This document shows, in pieces, positions 44,269 to 55,305 of a DNA stretch of 64,000 bases. Every line of letters starts with the position of its first letter. Within the stretch, counting starts at the first letter, position 1. Both the position numbers and the translations under genes were made by a program. The DNA comes from Dactylonectria macrodidyma (Eukaryota; Ascomycota; Sordariomycetes; Hypocreales; Nectriaceae), in NCBI GenBank assembly GCA_020744425.1, contig JAGMUV010000006.1, forward strand, positions 2,170,001 to 2,234,000. Reading direction: 5' to 3'. Under the pieces are notes generated by a model. That model saw only the letters and a program-made list of their open reading frames with translations, did not search any database and had not been told where the DNA came from.

Positions 44269-45244
44269 TTGAATTAATAATTTGTAACACTGATGCTTCT
44301 TGGAGAAAATGTAAGGCGTATTATGCGGATGAAAGTCTCGGCGATGCTCTCAACATGGTGATATTCACGGCTGTAGTTGAGCGTTGCGTGGTAACAGCCA
44401 ACCAAGGCTCGCATCACCCTCCCTGCCCCATGGTGCATGATGAAAGAAAAACGAGACTTACCATGCTGACGGCTCTGTCGAATGGAAATGCGTGCCTGAG
44501 CCTGCAAAACTATGCAGGTCGAGTCGCGAACCTGGTCTCGTCTGAACAGTTTGGTTGGTTCGTCGGCGACTCTTTTGAGTTGAACTCGGGTGGACGCGTC
44601 GATCGCGTCCCACCGCGTAAAGCGGTTATTGAGTGGTCACCTAAGAAACGTGCAACTGGGAGGCGGTGACCCTCTAAGGCCCCTTAACACCTTCACTAAG
44701 GCCAAAACGAGCCGCCCAAGTGCCCTAAAAAGCAGTGACTGGCCAGTGGTGTTGTGGTGGTTGCGGTGGGTGGCGGCCCCACGTTTCAGCGGCCATGAGC
44801 GCCAACGAGACCCATTGGCCGACGGCAGCTGTTGGAGGTTTTTGGTTGCCCGTTGCTGCGGTAAACACTCGAGCCTGTCTCCCATCACAACGCCATTCAT
44901 CCCACTTCGGCCGCCGCACCTCCTTGTCGCATCTCGAAACTCAGCCAAAAGCAGACGTCGCGTCTCTTGCATTGACGGAAAGATTCATTTAACATCCACC
45001 CGCATTTCTTCCCTGTCGTCAAACCGTCGTCATCTCACCTTCTTCCTTCGTCCCTGCAGCTATCATCCACATCTAACTCGCCTCTCCGCTTGCGGCCTGC
45101 TCTGTGTACATACGCCTTCCTAACTAGCCTGCCCCGAATCCACCATCACCGCTACTCTCTGATCGGCTTGCCTTGCGCATCTAGTCGCAACTTGTACTTC
45201 AAGCCTCACAACGTATAACTCTGCATCTTCATTATCCTTTCGCA
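44269..45244. promoter_or_regulatory. Divergent promoter CHK1/UBC11
   Basis: 976 bp between start codons. An ACGCGT element (MluI cell-cycle box core, the MBF target in yeasts) lies at 44594-44599 inside the dyad GACGCG-TCGAT-CGCGTC (44593-44609). A further ACCGCGTAAA follows close by, and an inverted CCAAT (ATTGG) lies near 44815. The open frames in the region are not supported as genes. Confidence 0.55.
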
Positions 45245-45909
45245 ATGGATTACACCATGGAAGACAACCAAAACTCCGCCCCCGGCAGTGTCCAGGAAGC
45301 TAAGCTCAACGCTGGTCGCAAAGCCCAGGACTCCCAGAGCACCACCAAGAGGTTCGTCTGGCGCGCAAGACATCTCGCAGGTCGCTGACCATGCAAGGCT
45401 GACTCTCAACAGGTTGCAAACCGAACTCATGCAGCTCATGACCTCACCCGCCCCTGGAGTCTCGGCCTTCCCTTCCGCTGATGGCAACCTCTTGTCTTGG
45501 ACCGCCACCATTGAAGGTCCCGACGATACCCCCTACGCCAACCTCACCTTTAAGCTCAGCTTTGCGTTTCCCTCAAACTACCCCTACGCGGCGCCTACCG
45601 TCCTCTTCAAGACGCCCATCTACCACCCCAACGTGGACTTCTCTGGCCGCATCTGCTTGGATATCCTTAAGGACAAGTGGACTGCCGCCTACAACATCCA
45701 GACAGTCCTTTTGAGTCTGCAGAGTTTGCTCGGCGAACCCAACAAGTAAGCGCAGGCCCAAACAACCAGCTCCTCCAGTAGGATATGACACTAACGACTC
45801 GACCAGCGCGTCCCCTCTGAATGGCGAGGCCGCAGAGCTGTGGGATAATGACGCCGAAGAGTTCAAGAAGAAGGTTCTAGGACGACACCGCGATGTCGAG
45901 GACGAGTAG
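45245..45909 (+). CDS. UBC11: Ubiquitin-conjugating enzyme E2 of the APC/C (UBE2C/UBC11)
   Basis: Exons 45245-45351, 45413-45745 and 45807-45909; 180 residues. The UBC fold is complete: RLQTELMQLM helix 1, the WTATIEGPDDTPY strand, the YPYAAPTVLFKT region, HPN motif, and the active cysteine in SGRICLDILKDKW. The N-terminal extension before the UBC domain is 35 residues, as in UBE2C/UbcH10, where it helps restrain APC/C activity. The C terminus has a basic/acidic FKKKVLGRHRDVEDE tail. UBE2C initiates ubiquitin chains on APC/C substrates; the assignment is based on the N-terminal extension and the MTSPAPGVSAFP insertion. Alternative start Met5 is also possible. Confidence 0.93.
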
Positions 45910-46305
45910 GGGTCGGGTTATATGAGCTTACGTGCATTTGATTGAATAGGAGAATTGGAGTCCATGGTGCATGGCTTGCTTTGATGGAATTGTTAGGAAT
46001 ACGCAACTGTAAGGCATTTCTGCGACTGGGCGGCAAAGATATCCTTAGGGTCAGAATCAACAGACCGTAGTCGATGGCATACCCTGTCGACAGTTTGAAA
46101 AATCCACTGCCACTACTTTGAAAGAGACGATTTGCCCCGAGCAATACCCAAACCACTTCACGCCCAGGCACCATTTCATTGTCGTTGGCTTGTCAAGCTT
46201 GTAATCACATTTCCCTCTGTATTTTCAGCTTGAAAGAGCTAGAATGCCGAATGCAACTCCGAAAGCCATGCCACCTAGAACCTGTCCCAAGAGAAACTTT
46301 TTTAT
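45910..46305. other. Convergent 3' spacer UBC11/RPL31
   Basis: 396 bp between stop codons. No gene is visible. Confidence 0.5.
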
Positions 46306-46843
46306 TTATTCCTCAACAACCACCGTGGGGAGGCCCTTGGGGTCCTTGACGTTTACAGCCTGAACATAGCTGTAGAGCTTCTCCTTGGCACCCTCCTCGT
46401 CGTTTCGTCGTCGGGAAATTCGCACGCGCAGTCGGTAGGGGACACCCTTGACACCCTGCTCCCAGACCTTCTTGTTGAGCTGGGGGTCGACACGGACATC
46501 AGTGGTACCCTGGAAAGCCATTAGCACACGTCGTTCACTTGAGAATTCCGTCTGCTCCAATCAAGTCGCAGCCGACGGACAGATCGTTCCAAAGGGAGTT
46601 CGTACCATAGCCTGGAGGGCAAAGGCCTTGATCTCCTTGATGGCGCGGGGGGCACGCTTCTTGAAGGTGACACCGTGCATCTTCATGAACGTTAGCATTT
46701 CTTCTCCAGCTCGAAGCTCCATTGTGGAAGCTCATCGTTCCGAACCGACGTACTCTCTTGTGCATGTGGATGGTGTACTCGCGGGCGACGACATCCGCAA
46801 TAGCGGAGCGCTGAGTCTTGCCAGAGGGCTTCTTGGAGGACAT
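46306..46843 (-). CDS. RPL31: 60S ribosomal protein L31 (eL31)
   Basis: Minus-strand exons 46843-46754, 46680-46606 and 46509-46306; 122 residues. Family blocks are AIADVVAREYTIHMHKR (exon 1), MHGVTFKKRAPRAIKEIKAF (exon 2) and GTTDVRVDPQLNKKVWEQG (exon 3), ending in VVVEE. eL31 lines the peptide exit tunnel of the large subunit, a docking site for nascent-chain factors. The middle exon is preceded by a GCTAAC branch site and an unusually A/G-rich acceptor (CATGAAG), which lacks the usual pyrimidine. A further intron in the 5' leader is plausible but unproven. Confidence 0.96.
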
Positions 46844-47537
46844 GGCTGGTTTTGCTGTCAGTGTCTAGTTTGCGGGAGAGCGCTAATGAGGTCGAAAAGG
46901 ATGGAAGCGCTCGAAATCTATAGATAGAGGCAGGCAAATGAGAGGATAATTGTCGGGGTTCGTACCTGCGGATCGTCTTCTCGGTCTGGCGATGAGGAGG
47001 GTGTTGATGTCGAATACCAAAATCCCACAAAATCTTTGTGCGTAGGGCAGGCTCGAAATTCGTGGGTGGGGGGTAGCGAGCCAATAGGGCAACTTCATGC
47101 AGTCCCACCCGATTTTTCACGTGACTCAGCATTAGCGACCCGCTTTCGGTCTCGCATTAACGTAACTGGGCTTAGGATACGTTTGATGAGATCCACGTCG
47201 CTATGGGCTGTTTACTGCTGGAAGCACCTCATCATCACCTCCATTCCGCAGTCGGCATTCCAACCGCACGGCAGAAGACACCTCAAACTATTGCGCTTCT
47301 TGCGCCCCTACCCTCCTTTTACCTCTAGGGATTGAGGTTCCCGTGGCAGAGATCTTTGGCAGCTTCACACGCAGGGCATAGTGCGGGTACCAAGAAGCCA
47401 GGGGCACTTCGCGTAACGGCACCTCGTTACCACGGCGGCGCAACTACAAGCAATTGGTGTTTCTCGAGCATCGAAACAACTGCTTCTTTCCTTCTTCAAC
47501 ACTCGCTCACCCTTACTTCCGGCACCTACAGCGCAAG
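46844..47537. promoter_or_regulatory. Divergent promoter RPL31/RAX1
   Basis: 694 bp between start codons. At 47118-47128 a CACGTG E-box overlaps a TGACTCA element (Cbf1-type and Gcn4/CPC-1-type cores fused as CACGTGACTCA). The open frames here are unsupported as genes. Confidence 0.55.
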
Positions 47538-48737
47538 ATGGCCGACCACCAACCCATCACGACGAGAGCGTCGCCGTCGCCTCAGCCCGACCTATCGCGA
47601 AACAGACTTCCGACTTTGTTTGAGGTGCTGAGCCGACGCACGCTACCGCCAGTTGACCTCTTCTCTTTCTACATTTACATGCGAGATCAGCAAAGATCCG
47701 TGGATTATCTCGACTTCTGGTGAGTCCTGGGAAGCACGACGGTGGTGTTTCCGTGACTAACTGTTTGGCAGGCTTGATGTTGCCCAGCACATGTCTCTGT
47801 GCCGTCACTATGTCCGCGAGCTTCGACGCTCCGTCCTCATTGGAACACCTGACATGGACAAGTCAGCCTCGAAGAGATCATCAGCAATCCTAGAGAACAT
47901 CGGCGACTTGGAGCCTCGATTGGCCGGCCCGTCAATGTATGCGACTGAGAAGGAGAAGAACCAGGATGGCCAACTATCCGCCTTCCTTCGTGAGGACATG
48001 GGTCACGACTCGCCGCAGAGCGCGTCCGGACATGTTCGTCCAAGCCCCCAGTTCAGCAATTCTCACGATATCACCACCGATTCCAACTCTCCAGCTCACA
48101 CTGTCGCACGTCAAGATATTCGAGCTTCTGCCGAGAAAATTCTCTTTACCTTCCTGATGCCTGGTGCTGAGAGAGAAATCATTCTCCCTGGATCCATCAC
48201 ACAGGACGTTACAACAGCTATCGAAGAACTTGGTCGCGATGATCCCGAGGTGTTTGACGTCGCCAAGGACTATGTGTTTCAAGCTATGGAGCGGGATGCA
48301 TTCCCGGGCTTTCTAAGGATGAAGGCACTGGGTAACCTGATCCCTCCAACCCTTATTATGAGACTCATCGTGGGTCTGATTGCCATGTTTGGGGCTTTCT
48401 GGACCGCTTTTGTCCTGATTTTCCTAGACAAGTCTCGCAGTACAAAGTCCTGGGTAAGTAATTTTATAATCTACCACGAATACAAAGCTAACCATTGCAG
48501 CTCATCCTGCCGTTCACTGTCGGCGTCTATTTTTTATCATCTTACCAATACTCTCTGGATCCCATCATGGCCTTAGTCGGCTACAGCGAGTACACTCCCT
48601 TCAACTTCTCCAAAATCCGGGAGCCTTACGTCCGCAAACTCCTCGCCAAGCGCGCTCTTATGGTCCTAGCCATTACCTTCCTTGTCGATGCTGCTCTCTG
48701 CGTCCTGTTCATTCTCGTTCCTGGAAAGCGTCTGTGA
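47538..48737 (+). CDS. RAX1: RGS-domain membrane protein, RAX1-like
   Basis: Exons 47538-47719, 47772-48453 and 48501-48737; 366 residues. The N terminus (LPTLFEVLSRRTLPPVDLFSFYIYM) begins an RGS domain, which continues after a polar insert with RASAEKILFTFLMPGAEREIILP and ends AMERDAFPGFLRMKALGN. Three transmembrane helices follow (LIMRLIVGLIAMFGAFWTAFV, LPFTVGVYFLSSYQY-SLDPIM region, LMVLAITFLVDAALCVLFIL), with the conserved GYSEYTPFNFSKIREPYVRKLL loop. In yeast RAX1 marks old poles for bipolar budding; in filamentous fungi this RGS class is linked to G-protein signalling, development and stress. The RGS fold suggests GTPase-activating function toward a G-alpha subunit, which is inference. 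It is convergent with CSN7. Confidence 0.88.
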
Positions 48738-49191
48738 GCGAGCACTGAGGCTCCTCGCAGCGACCAATGATGCAGGTCTTTATTGGTCTCTGGGTCTATC
48801 CTTGGCACCACTACTCTGCGAGATGGTCACGGGGAGAGCAATTCACGACCGTCATGATATTTGAGAGCGTTCTTAGGCAAAGATGCCAGGTGATCTGGTA
48901 AGCAGGAAATGGAATCATTTTGGGCTGGCGTCGACGGACTACCACTTTTTTTGTACCATCTAAGGATCGTATGTAGACTATTCACCAACCAGGACTTCGA
49001 CTCCACATCTCGTAGCTTCTGGCTACTTTTTTTGTCATTCAGTTAGTTAGGTCGGAGTTAGAGGGAAGTAATGAAGGGGCACTTTTGCTGATTGAGATTA
49101 ACGAGCAGGCATTATGTCTTCTAATTAAATTCATGGTCATCGTGATAATAATTTTGTGTCTATGATTTCCGCAGGTAGTAGAATGATCCCT
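48738..49191. other. Convergent 3' spacer RAX1/CSN7
   Basis: 454 bp tail-to-tail with T-rich 3' UTR-like sequence. No gene is visible. Confidence 0.5.
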
Positions 49192-50058
49192 CTACATCTT
49201 GCGCTTGTTTGCCCGCTCCTCGGGCTCGTCGACATCCATACTCTCGCTGTCGACCAGGTTGGCCACATCCATGACGGACCGTTTGTTAAACCCCCTCCGG
49301 GCGAGCATCTCCCGTGTCAAACCAGCCGCTTCGTACTTTCTCGCTTCTGGAGCATCAGCCATTAACTGCTGGAGCTTTTCATCCGCAGCTCGCTGGTCAC
49401 GATGCCGCACAACAGCCGCGGTTCGAATCTCCTTCATCTGGGTCTCGAGATCCTCGAGAGTCGAGGTACAGCGCTCAGCCCATGTCTTAAGGGCGGAGGT
49501 CATGTCCGGGATGGCCCCTGGTGGGAGGTCTCGGAGGGGCGCAACGCTTGACACCTGGACGGCAGCCCGGGCGGGGTCGAGCGTAGCATGAAGTAGGCCC
49601 GCGTACACGGCGGATATGACGAGGGCCTCGAGATCGCGAACATTGGGGAGGTTAAGTGCAGTCTGGAGTTTATCATAGGAGAGGTTTTGACGATCGCGGG
49701 CGAGGCTGAGAAGTGAGAGCTGACGGAGCTTAAGAGCCTGGGCTTCGGCCAGGGGGGGGAGGTTAGGGGTGTCACGGTAGGTGGCGTATGTGCCGTGGGA
49801 GAATATTTGGAGCAGAGTGAGATGCGGTGCAGATTCGGGGGAGGAGGCGAGGGACTGAATCGCAGGCGTGTCGAGGAGCTCGGCGAAGAGGTAGGTGTTT
49901 GGAGCTGATGTGGCACGAGTGACAAGATCGGCAGCAGCACGGGGAGAGTTGGCCGTCTTGGAGAGCGCGAGGAAGGGCTAAGTGAGGTTAGATGAGTGTA
50001 AACAAGTAGACATCGACGGACGTACCTCGAGAGCATTAAGGGCCTTAGTCTGCTCCAT
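49192..50058 (-). CDS. CSN7: COP9 signalosome subunit 7 (PCI domain)
   Basis: Minus-strand exons 50058-50026 and 49977-49192; 272 residues. The first coding exon encodes just 11 residues (MEQTKALNALE), spliced to PFLALSKTANSPRAAADLV. The PCI domain is visible as HLTLLQIFSHGTY, LKLRQLSLLSLA and LSYDKLQTALNLPNVRDLEALVISAVYAGLL. The C-terminal region is coiled (LEDLETQMKEIRTAAVVRH). It ends in a basic, probably nuclear RANKRK tail. CSN removes NEDD8 from cullins; in filamentous fungi it controls sexual development and secondary metabolism. CSN7 is a scaffold subunit. The ATG sits in a good context (CCACCATGG). Confidence 0.93.
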
Positions 50059-50600
50059 GGTGGGCGGACGTGAAGGCGTGCCGCTCGCGGGGTCGAATGC
50101 GGAAGAGAAGGCGTAAGCGATGCCAAGTCGGGCGGGATTGTAAAAGAGCTGTGCGATGTGCGCATGTAGAGAGACCGAGGTCGAGGAGAGATCCCCAGAG
50201 CAGTGGGACAGCTAACGGAAGTTGTCAACCAAGGACAAACTTGATTTATATGCAGGACGTTGGAAGATGAAGCTCTCGTTTGAAGGTGAGGCTGGAGCAG
50301 GCAAGCTGTGGCGGCGCGGGGCTGTGACTGGGAGCCAAAACAGTGTGGCGTGTGGGGCCGGCTTTTGCATCGTGGGGTATCTTTCGCACGAGGCGTTATT
50401 GACAGAACCACTAACGTAGGGTAGGCAGTTAATTCCAGGTTTCAACACGAAGGGAGGGGCGGGTTTATTTGCCGTGTTGGTTAAACAAAATATCGAAATA
50501 TCCTCCCATATTCCCATCTAACTGCATCTAAGTCCTACACAAACTGGTAATTTACAAAAGAAGTCGTCAAATCCGTGCTCATTTTCTACAAGAATCCGTT
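50059..50600. promoter_or_regulatory. CSN7 promoter and acyltransferase 3' flank
   Basis: 542 bp between the CSN7 start and the stop of the next minus-strand gene. No gene is visible. Confidence 0.45.
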
Positions 50601-52191
50601 TTAATCTTCCTTGACGTTGACCTTTCCCTCTAACCACCGTGCAAATTTCACAGTGGGGATGTCAATCGCCCGCCAGAAAATATCGGCAAAAACAATGATG
50701 AATGACAGGGAGAGGCAGACCCCCAAAACGAAACCAGCGTTGTACCAAAGGCCTTGCGTGCCTGTGATGTCCCACGCCAAGGTATGTAGGTGATACCCCA
50801 AAGTGCGCATGACTGGCCCGTGGACGAGGTAGAGGGAGTATGAAATCTTTCCCAAGTATTGAATAGGGGCCGTGTTGAAGAAGCGCTGCCAGAACGCAGA
50901 ATATCCTACGGAAAAGACGTAGATGACCGAGCCAATGCATTGCCAATATCGATAACGCGATGTGGCCCACCACTCGGGGATCAGGGAGGTCAGATAAACA
51001 CAGCCAGGGGTTTCTTCGCCGCCCGTGTCAGGCTGGGTCAGAAAATAGAGGCCCACGATGCTGATCAAGTTCCAGATGATTGGCTTGAGGCGCTCCTGTG
51101 AGGACTTGGCCTGTTTATCAAATGGCAGGGTCGGGCTCGTCGTGTGAGCGCCACGGATGTGGTCCCATTCGGCAAACATCATACCAAAGATGAACATGAG
51201 AAGGTCCCATCTTGAGTTTTGATATGTTCTAGTCATGATGAAAAGAAGTGTGAGGAATCGATATTTGGTCTGGAGGCGAGCCGTGCCGAAGAGAATAACG
51301 AATAGGTAAATCGAACAACGATATTCGACGGGGATGGTCCACAAGTGAACATCGTAGTCTAGGTGGAAACGTTAGCATGAGATATGGCCGAGATCAGATG
51401 AGACTCATCAACATACTAGTAAGAGCTCCGCGATCCATAAAGTCGAAGAGCTTGAATGCGTAGAATATATGTTTGCCCCAGTCACTCAGTAGCTTAAAGA
51501 TGGAATCAGGTCGACTTGGGATGTGTTCGATTACATATTTGAAGTAGGCTCGATTCTTGGTGATTTCTCGCGTCGATTCGAAAGCGCCGATCCAAATCAA
51601 ACAGATCATGATGAACGTTGAAATGGTAGTCGGGAGGAAAAGACGGATAGCCCGTCGGAAGGTCATAGAACTCAAAGTAATGGAAAAGTCGTGAGTTTTA
51701 CGATTCCGGATGAGTCTGATGGGTTTGTAGGAGAGAGCGTAGCCGGAAATAATGAAGAAGATGGAGACGGCGGCTGGCCCGCAGTAGAAGACTCGCACAA
51801 TAGGGAGTCGAAAGAAACCGTACAGAGTCCCCTGATAGCCCCAGCTCTTGTTCATGATGAAGGCCTGGGAGGACGAGTGGCAGAAGTAGACAAAGAGAGC
51901 AGCCAAGCCACGCATGCCGTCGAGGTAGGCGGTAGGACTAAGCTTGGCAGGGCAGATCTGCTCGCGCATGTGGCGACCCTGGAGGAAGCTGGGGACGCAG
52001 AACCAGAGAAAGCGAGCTGCTACCGCTCGCCAACGCGTATGGCGGACCGTCTCTATGGGTAGTTGCTGGCGGCCCATTTCGAGGATGCCGCTGTCCCGCT
52101 CGGGGTCTGAAGTGGGGGATGTCGGTCGGCCGAGGAGACCAGTGTTTTCTTCGCGAGACACGGATACACGGGAAAGAGCGTGGCCTTCCAT
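50601..52191 (-). CDS. Acyltransferase-3 family membrane protein
   Basis: Minus-strand exons 52191-51417 and 51358-50601; 510 residues. After a cytosolic N terminus (residues 1-65) comes the family signature YLDGMRGLAALFVYFCHSS, whose Arg and His are the conserved catalytic-site residues. Further blocks are AVSIFFIISGYALSYKPIRL, MTFRRAIRLFLP and, after the intron, VHLWTIPVEYRCS. About ten hydrophobic helices run to FAWLEGKVN-like amphipathic C terminus, including YLGKISYSLYLVHGPVM. Members O-acylate sugars or small molecules using acyl-CoA at membranes; in fungi many are uncharacterised and some sit in secondary-metabolite clusters. No biosynthetic core gene is nearby, so a housekeeping role or surface glycan role is equally open. 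Confidence 0.9.
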
Positions 52192-55100
52192 TGCTATCCA
52201 GCAGCAACGGCTGCAAGGCAGTAAAACAGTCTAGAACAAGGGATAAAAAGAGTGTACGAAGAGAAGGCAGAGAAGAAGAAATCACGACGTGGGAGAACAG
52301 GTTATGAAAGTGTCCCCCGTAGACTCCGATGGGTCAAGAACACCGGGGGGGGAATTGATCAGCATGTTAACCTTTCATTTGTCCGCACGTTCTAGTTTCA
52401 GATTGTGCACGAGCAGGCTCCGGAAGGATGCTCATCGCTGAGCATGGATTCAGTGATTTGGGGGGGGGGGGCCATCCATACTGCGACGGTATCCCTGTCA
52501 GCGCCAATAGCAAACATTGTTCGAACAACGAAGTTTGAAGTAGGATCGCCCAGTTACCGCGAGGTTCGCAAAAAGACCCGAGAACAGAAAACAGGTCTCA
52601 AAACTGCATCATGTCGGAGATGTTTGGAAACCGAAACTGTCATGGCGAACAAATGGTTGAGATAGTCCGACCCATATCACAGGCGGCCCGAATGCCTTTC
52701 AAAGAACCGTCATGGAAGATATCCACCCGGTGGGCCAGGGGGAAGGACACGACAGACAAGGCACGAAAGACATGACCCGAAGCATCACATAGAGAAACAT
52801 GAGCGGGGGGAAGGATCTGCATTGAAGACCGTTGGTAGTCAAATATAGAACATGCGGGTAAATGATGACAAGTGGCTTAGACAGAAAGACAGACTAGCTC
52901 TGACACCGTCTCATCTCTAAAAGTTCTTTCGCAAGTCAGAGCGGCAGGCCCTTGACTTGACTTACATGGTACAGCACACGGCCTTTTTCTATCTGCACGG
53001 TGAATGCACGTGACAGCTGTATTCAATAAAGGGCGTAGATGAAATCATCCTCAAATGCGTGGTAGCTAAAATCCATTAGAGATCTGGAGATCTAGGAGCA
53101 GATGGGTCAAGGGAGAAGGATGATAGAGCAAGGGGTCGAAAGTTGGACCTTGTGTTTAGGTTTACAAACGGTCATCCGGCCATGTACCCGGCCTCGTTGC
53201 CGAGATAACTGTCGGGCAACATTTAGAGTATTAAGCATGTTTTCCGGGGGAAATGATGTGGGCTAGAATACAGGCTGTGGCGATTTATCCTCAAATAATT
53301 TTTCAGTCCGTGGATTATTGGCGTTGCTTCACTTACACTCTAAATTGGGTGTAATGGCAGGAGGCTGAAGATTGATGGGTCGCGTGATTGTGTTAGCGTC
53401 CGAACAACTGTGTCGACGTTTGGACGTGTGCGAACAGCAACCGTCTAAGACGCCGGAAACGGTGAGATCCGGATGGATAAATCTGGAGGCGTGTCATCTC
53501 ACGGACGGAGTGACATGTCAGAACCACGTTGCACAAGTATCGCACGTGACGGTGAGCCTTTGTCTACTAGGTACCTATCAATTGCAGACTAGAAAGGTGG
53601 GTGATGACCTAGCAAAATTGGGGAAGTGATGGCTTGAGACAAAATTACAGGCCGCGTAACAGCTGTGACCAGTGACGAAGAGCCGAGCTGCCAACAGCCG
53701 GCCGCTAGACTCAAGTGCCAGAGCCATTGGGGTTGACACTAGGAATCAGTTTGGTAAAGGAAGCGCTTGCGTGAGCAGAAGATCGACAGTTACGTCTTGG
53801 GAACCAGCATGGCGTAATCGTTGGTGGTGACGATCCTCACACGGCACAGGTGTTATCCGGTGCCCGCTGTCCTTTTCGCGTGCGGGCTGAGCACAAGAAA
53901 TCCAAAAAATAAATATGTACAGGTATGTCGGCAGATGAGGGTTGCGTTGATGCGCGTCTTGTGCCGTGCAATAGATTCAACAAGATCCATCCCTGGTGCT
54001 TCGTCAGGTAAGCTGACCCGCTGTATGCAGGAATTGCAGCATCCGCCCACATCCCACCGCACCAACCGCCACGGTTGCCAAACCCGGCACGGCTGCAGCC
54101 GATAGCAAGACGAGGAACCAATCGCGGGCCAACAAGAAGAAGAAGTGTGTGAACGATCCCCGTGGAGAGTTCCGCTTTCAGCACCCTTTCAGCGCTTTTA
54201 ACGGGCCGGCCGCTAGGTAGGACTGGCGCTGCAGATTCGTGTGCGGGAGCTTCATCAGCGTCGCAGGGCTCAGTCGTTGGACGTATCAGCGCCAGTCAAA
54301 GGTGTCTGGTCTAGACTCCAGCGCAGCAATACGAACGAGGCTTACGGGAAACAAAGGGAATAATAAAGAGTTTGGCTTTCCCCCGTGTTTTGTCGGATGC
54401 TGCCATCTGTCGCACGTTGCAACAATCCTCAACAGATCTAGGGCTCTCTGGCCTCTCAGGCCTCTCTCATCAGCCATCCAGCCCCCACGTCTAGACCCCA
54501 GAGCGACAGCAATTTTTTGTCACTGACTGGTCCATTATTATCAAAGCCAGCGCTTCCTTCGCTCCAGCCATCAACCACCATCAGTCCAACCTGTAACTCC
54601 CAGGAGTCCCAGGTTTTCCTCTCGGCCCCAAAACGATATCCCACCAACGGGAGCATCAGGTGGCCCCTGTTACATCTTGAAGCCCCTTGACGTTTCCCCT
54701 CGGAGGGAATCCCAATCCGGCAGAAGCCAGAAGCGAAACCAGAATCTTGGCCCAGTCCCCGAGTTTGTAACAGCTGGTGAGATTCCCCCCAAAAAGACCC
54801 CTAGATCCCGTTCAGTCTCGTCTGAGTCGTCTCATCCCATTCCGCCCATGTCATTGGGCTGTCTCGTTTTTTTCTCCGTCTTTCTCCTACTTTCTTCTTT
54901 TCCCCTTCGCTCTGCTCTGCTGACGGGAATCCGTACTGCCTCCCAGCCCAACCCAGCCTCAATTATTAATAAATACTCAACTCATCCCACCGACCCGCCT
55001 CGTACTGAAGCCGGTCTTCGGGCTCCGCAGCGCGCCATTCAATCGATACCTTCAGCTTTTACTAATATTTATCTGATCCACCACTTTCTCTTCTGTCGCT

Positions 55101-55305
55101 AGTCGACTACGGCACGCACGGCTACGCCAGCGCAAGACGCACACACATACGAATACAGAACGACTCCGAGCCCCCGACGAATGCTCCGAGCTGATTGATA
55201 GCGAGGGATCGACCAAAAATCATCCGCTGTCCCCCACAATAAGCGCCAAACCCCTCCACCCATTCGACTGCGGGACGCCCGTCGCAACTGAGGGCATCGG
55301 ATGCA
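52192..55305. promoter_or_regulatory. 3.1-kb divergent intergenic region acyltransferase/CCC2
   Basis: No supportable gene lies in the largest inter-gene gap of the right half. The open frames are short and family-less. A G11-12 homopolymer lies at about 52459-52470. CACGTGAC E-boxes occur near 53009 and 53543. The stretch just before CCC2 (about 54830-55100) is CT-rich, as expected for a transcription-start region. No copper-factor site is unambiguous. Confidence 0.5.

Noticed and set aside
45288..45749. Single-frame reading of the ubiquitin-conjugating enzyme
   Set aside because: It starts at GTG, reads through the first intron and ends at a stop just past the second donor. The spliced three-exon model gives a complete family member.
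50601..52191. Secondary-metabolite gene cluster around the acyltransferase
   Set aside because: The neighbours are CSN7 and a copper ATPase; no synthase, P450 or cluster regulator is nearby.
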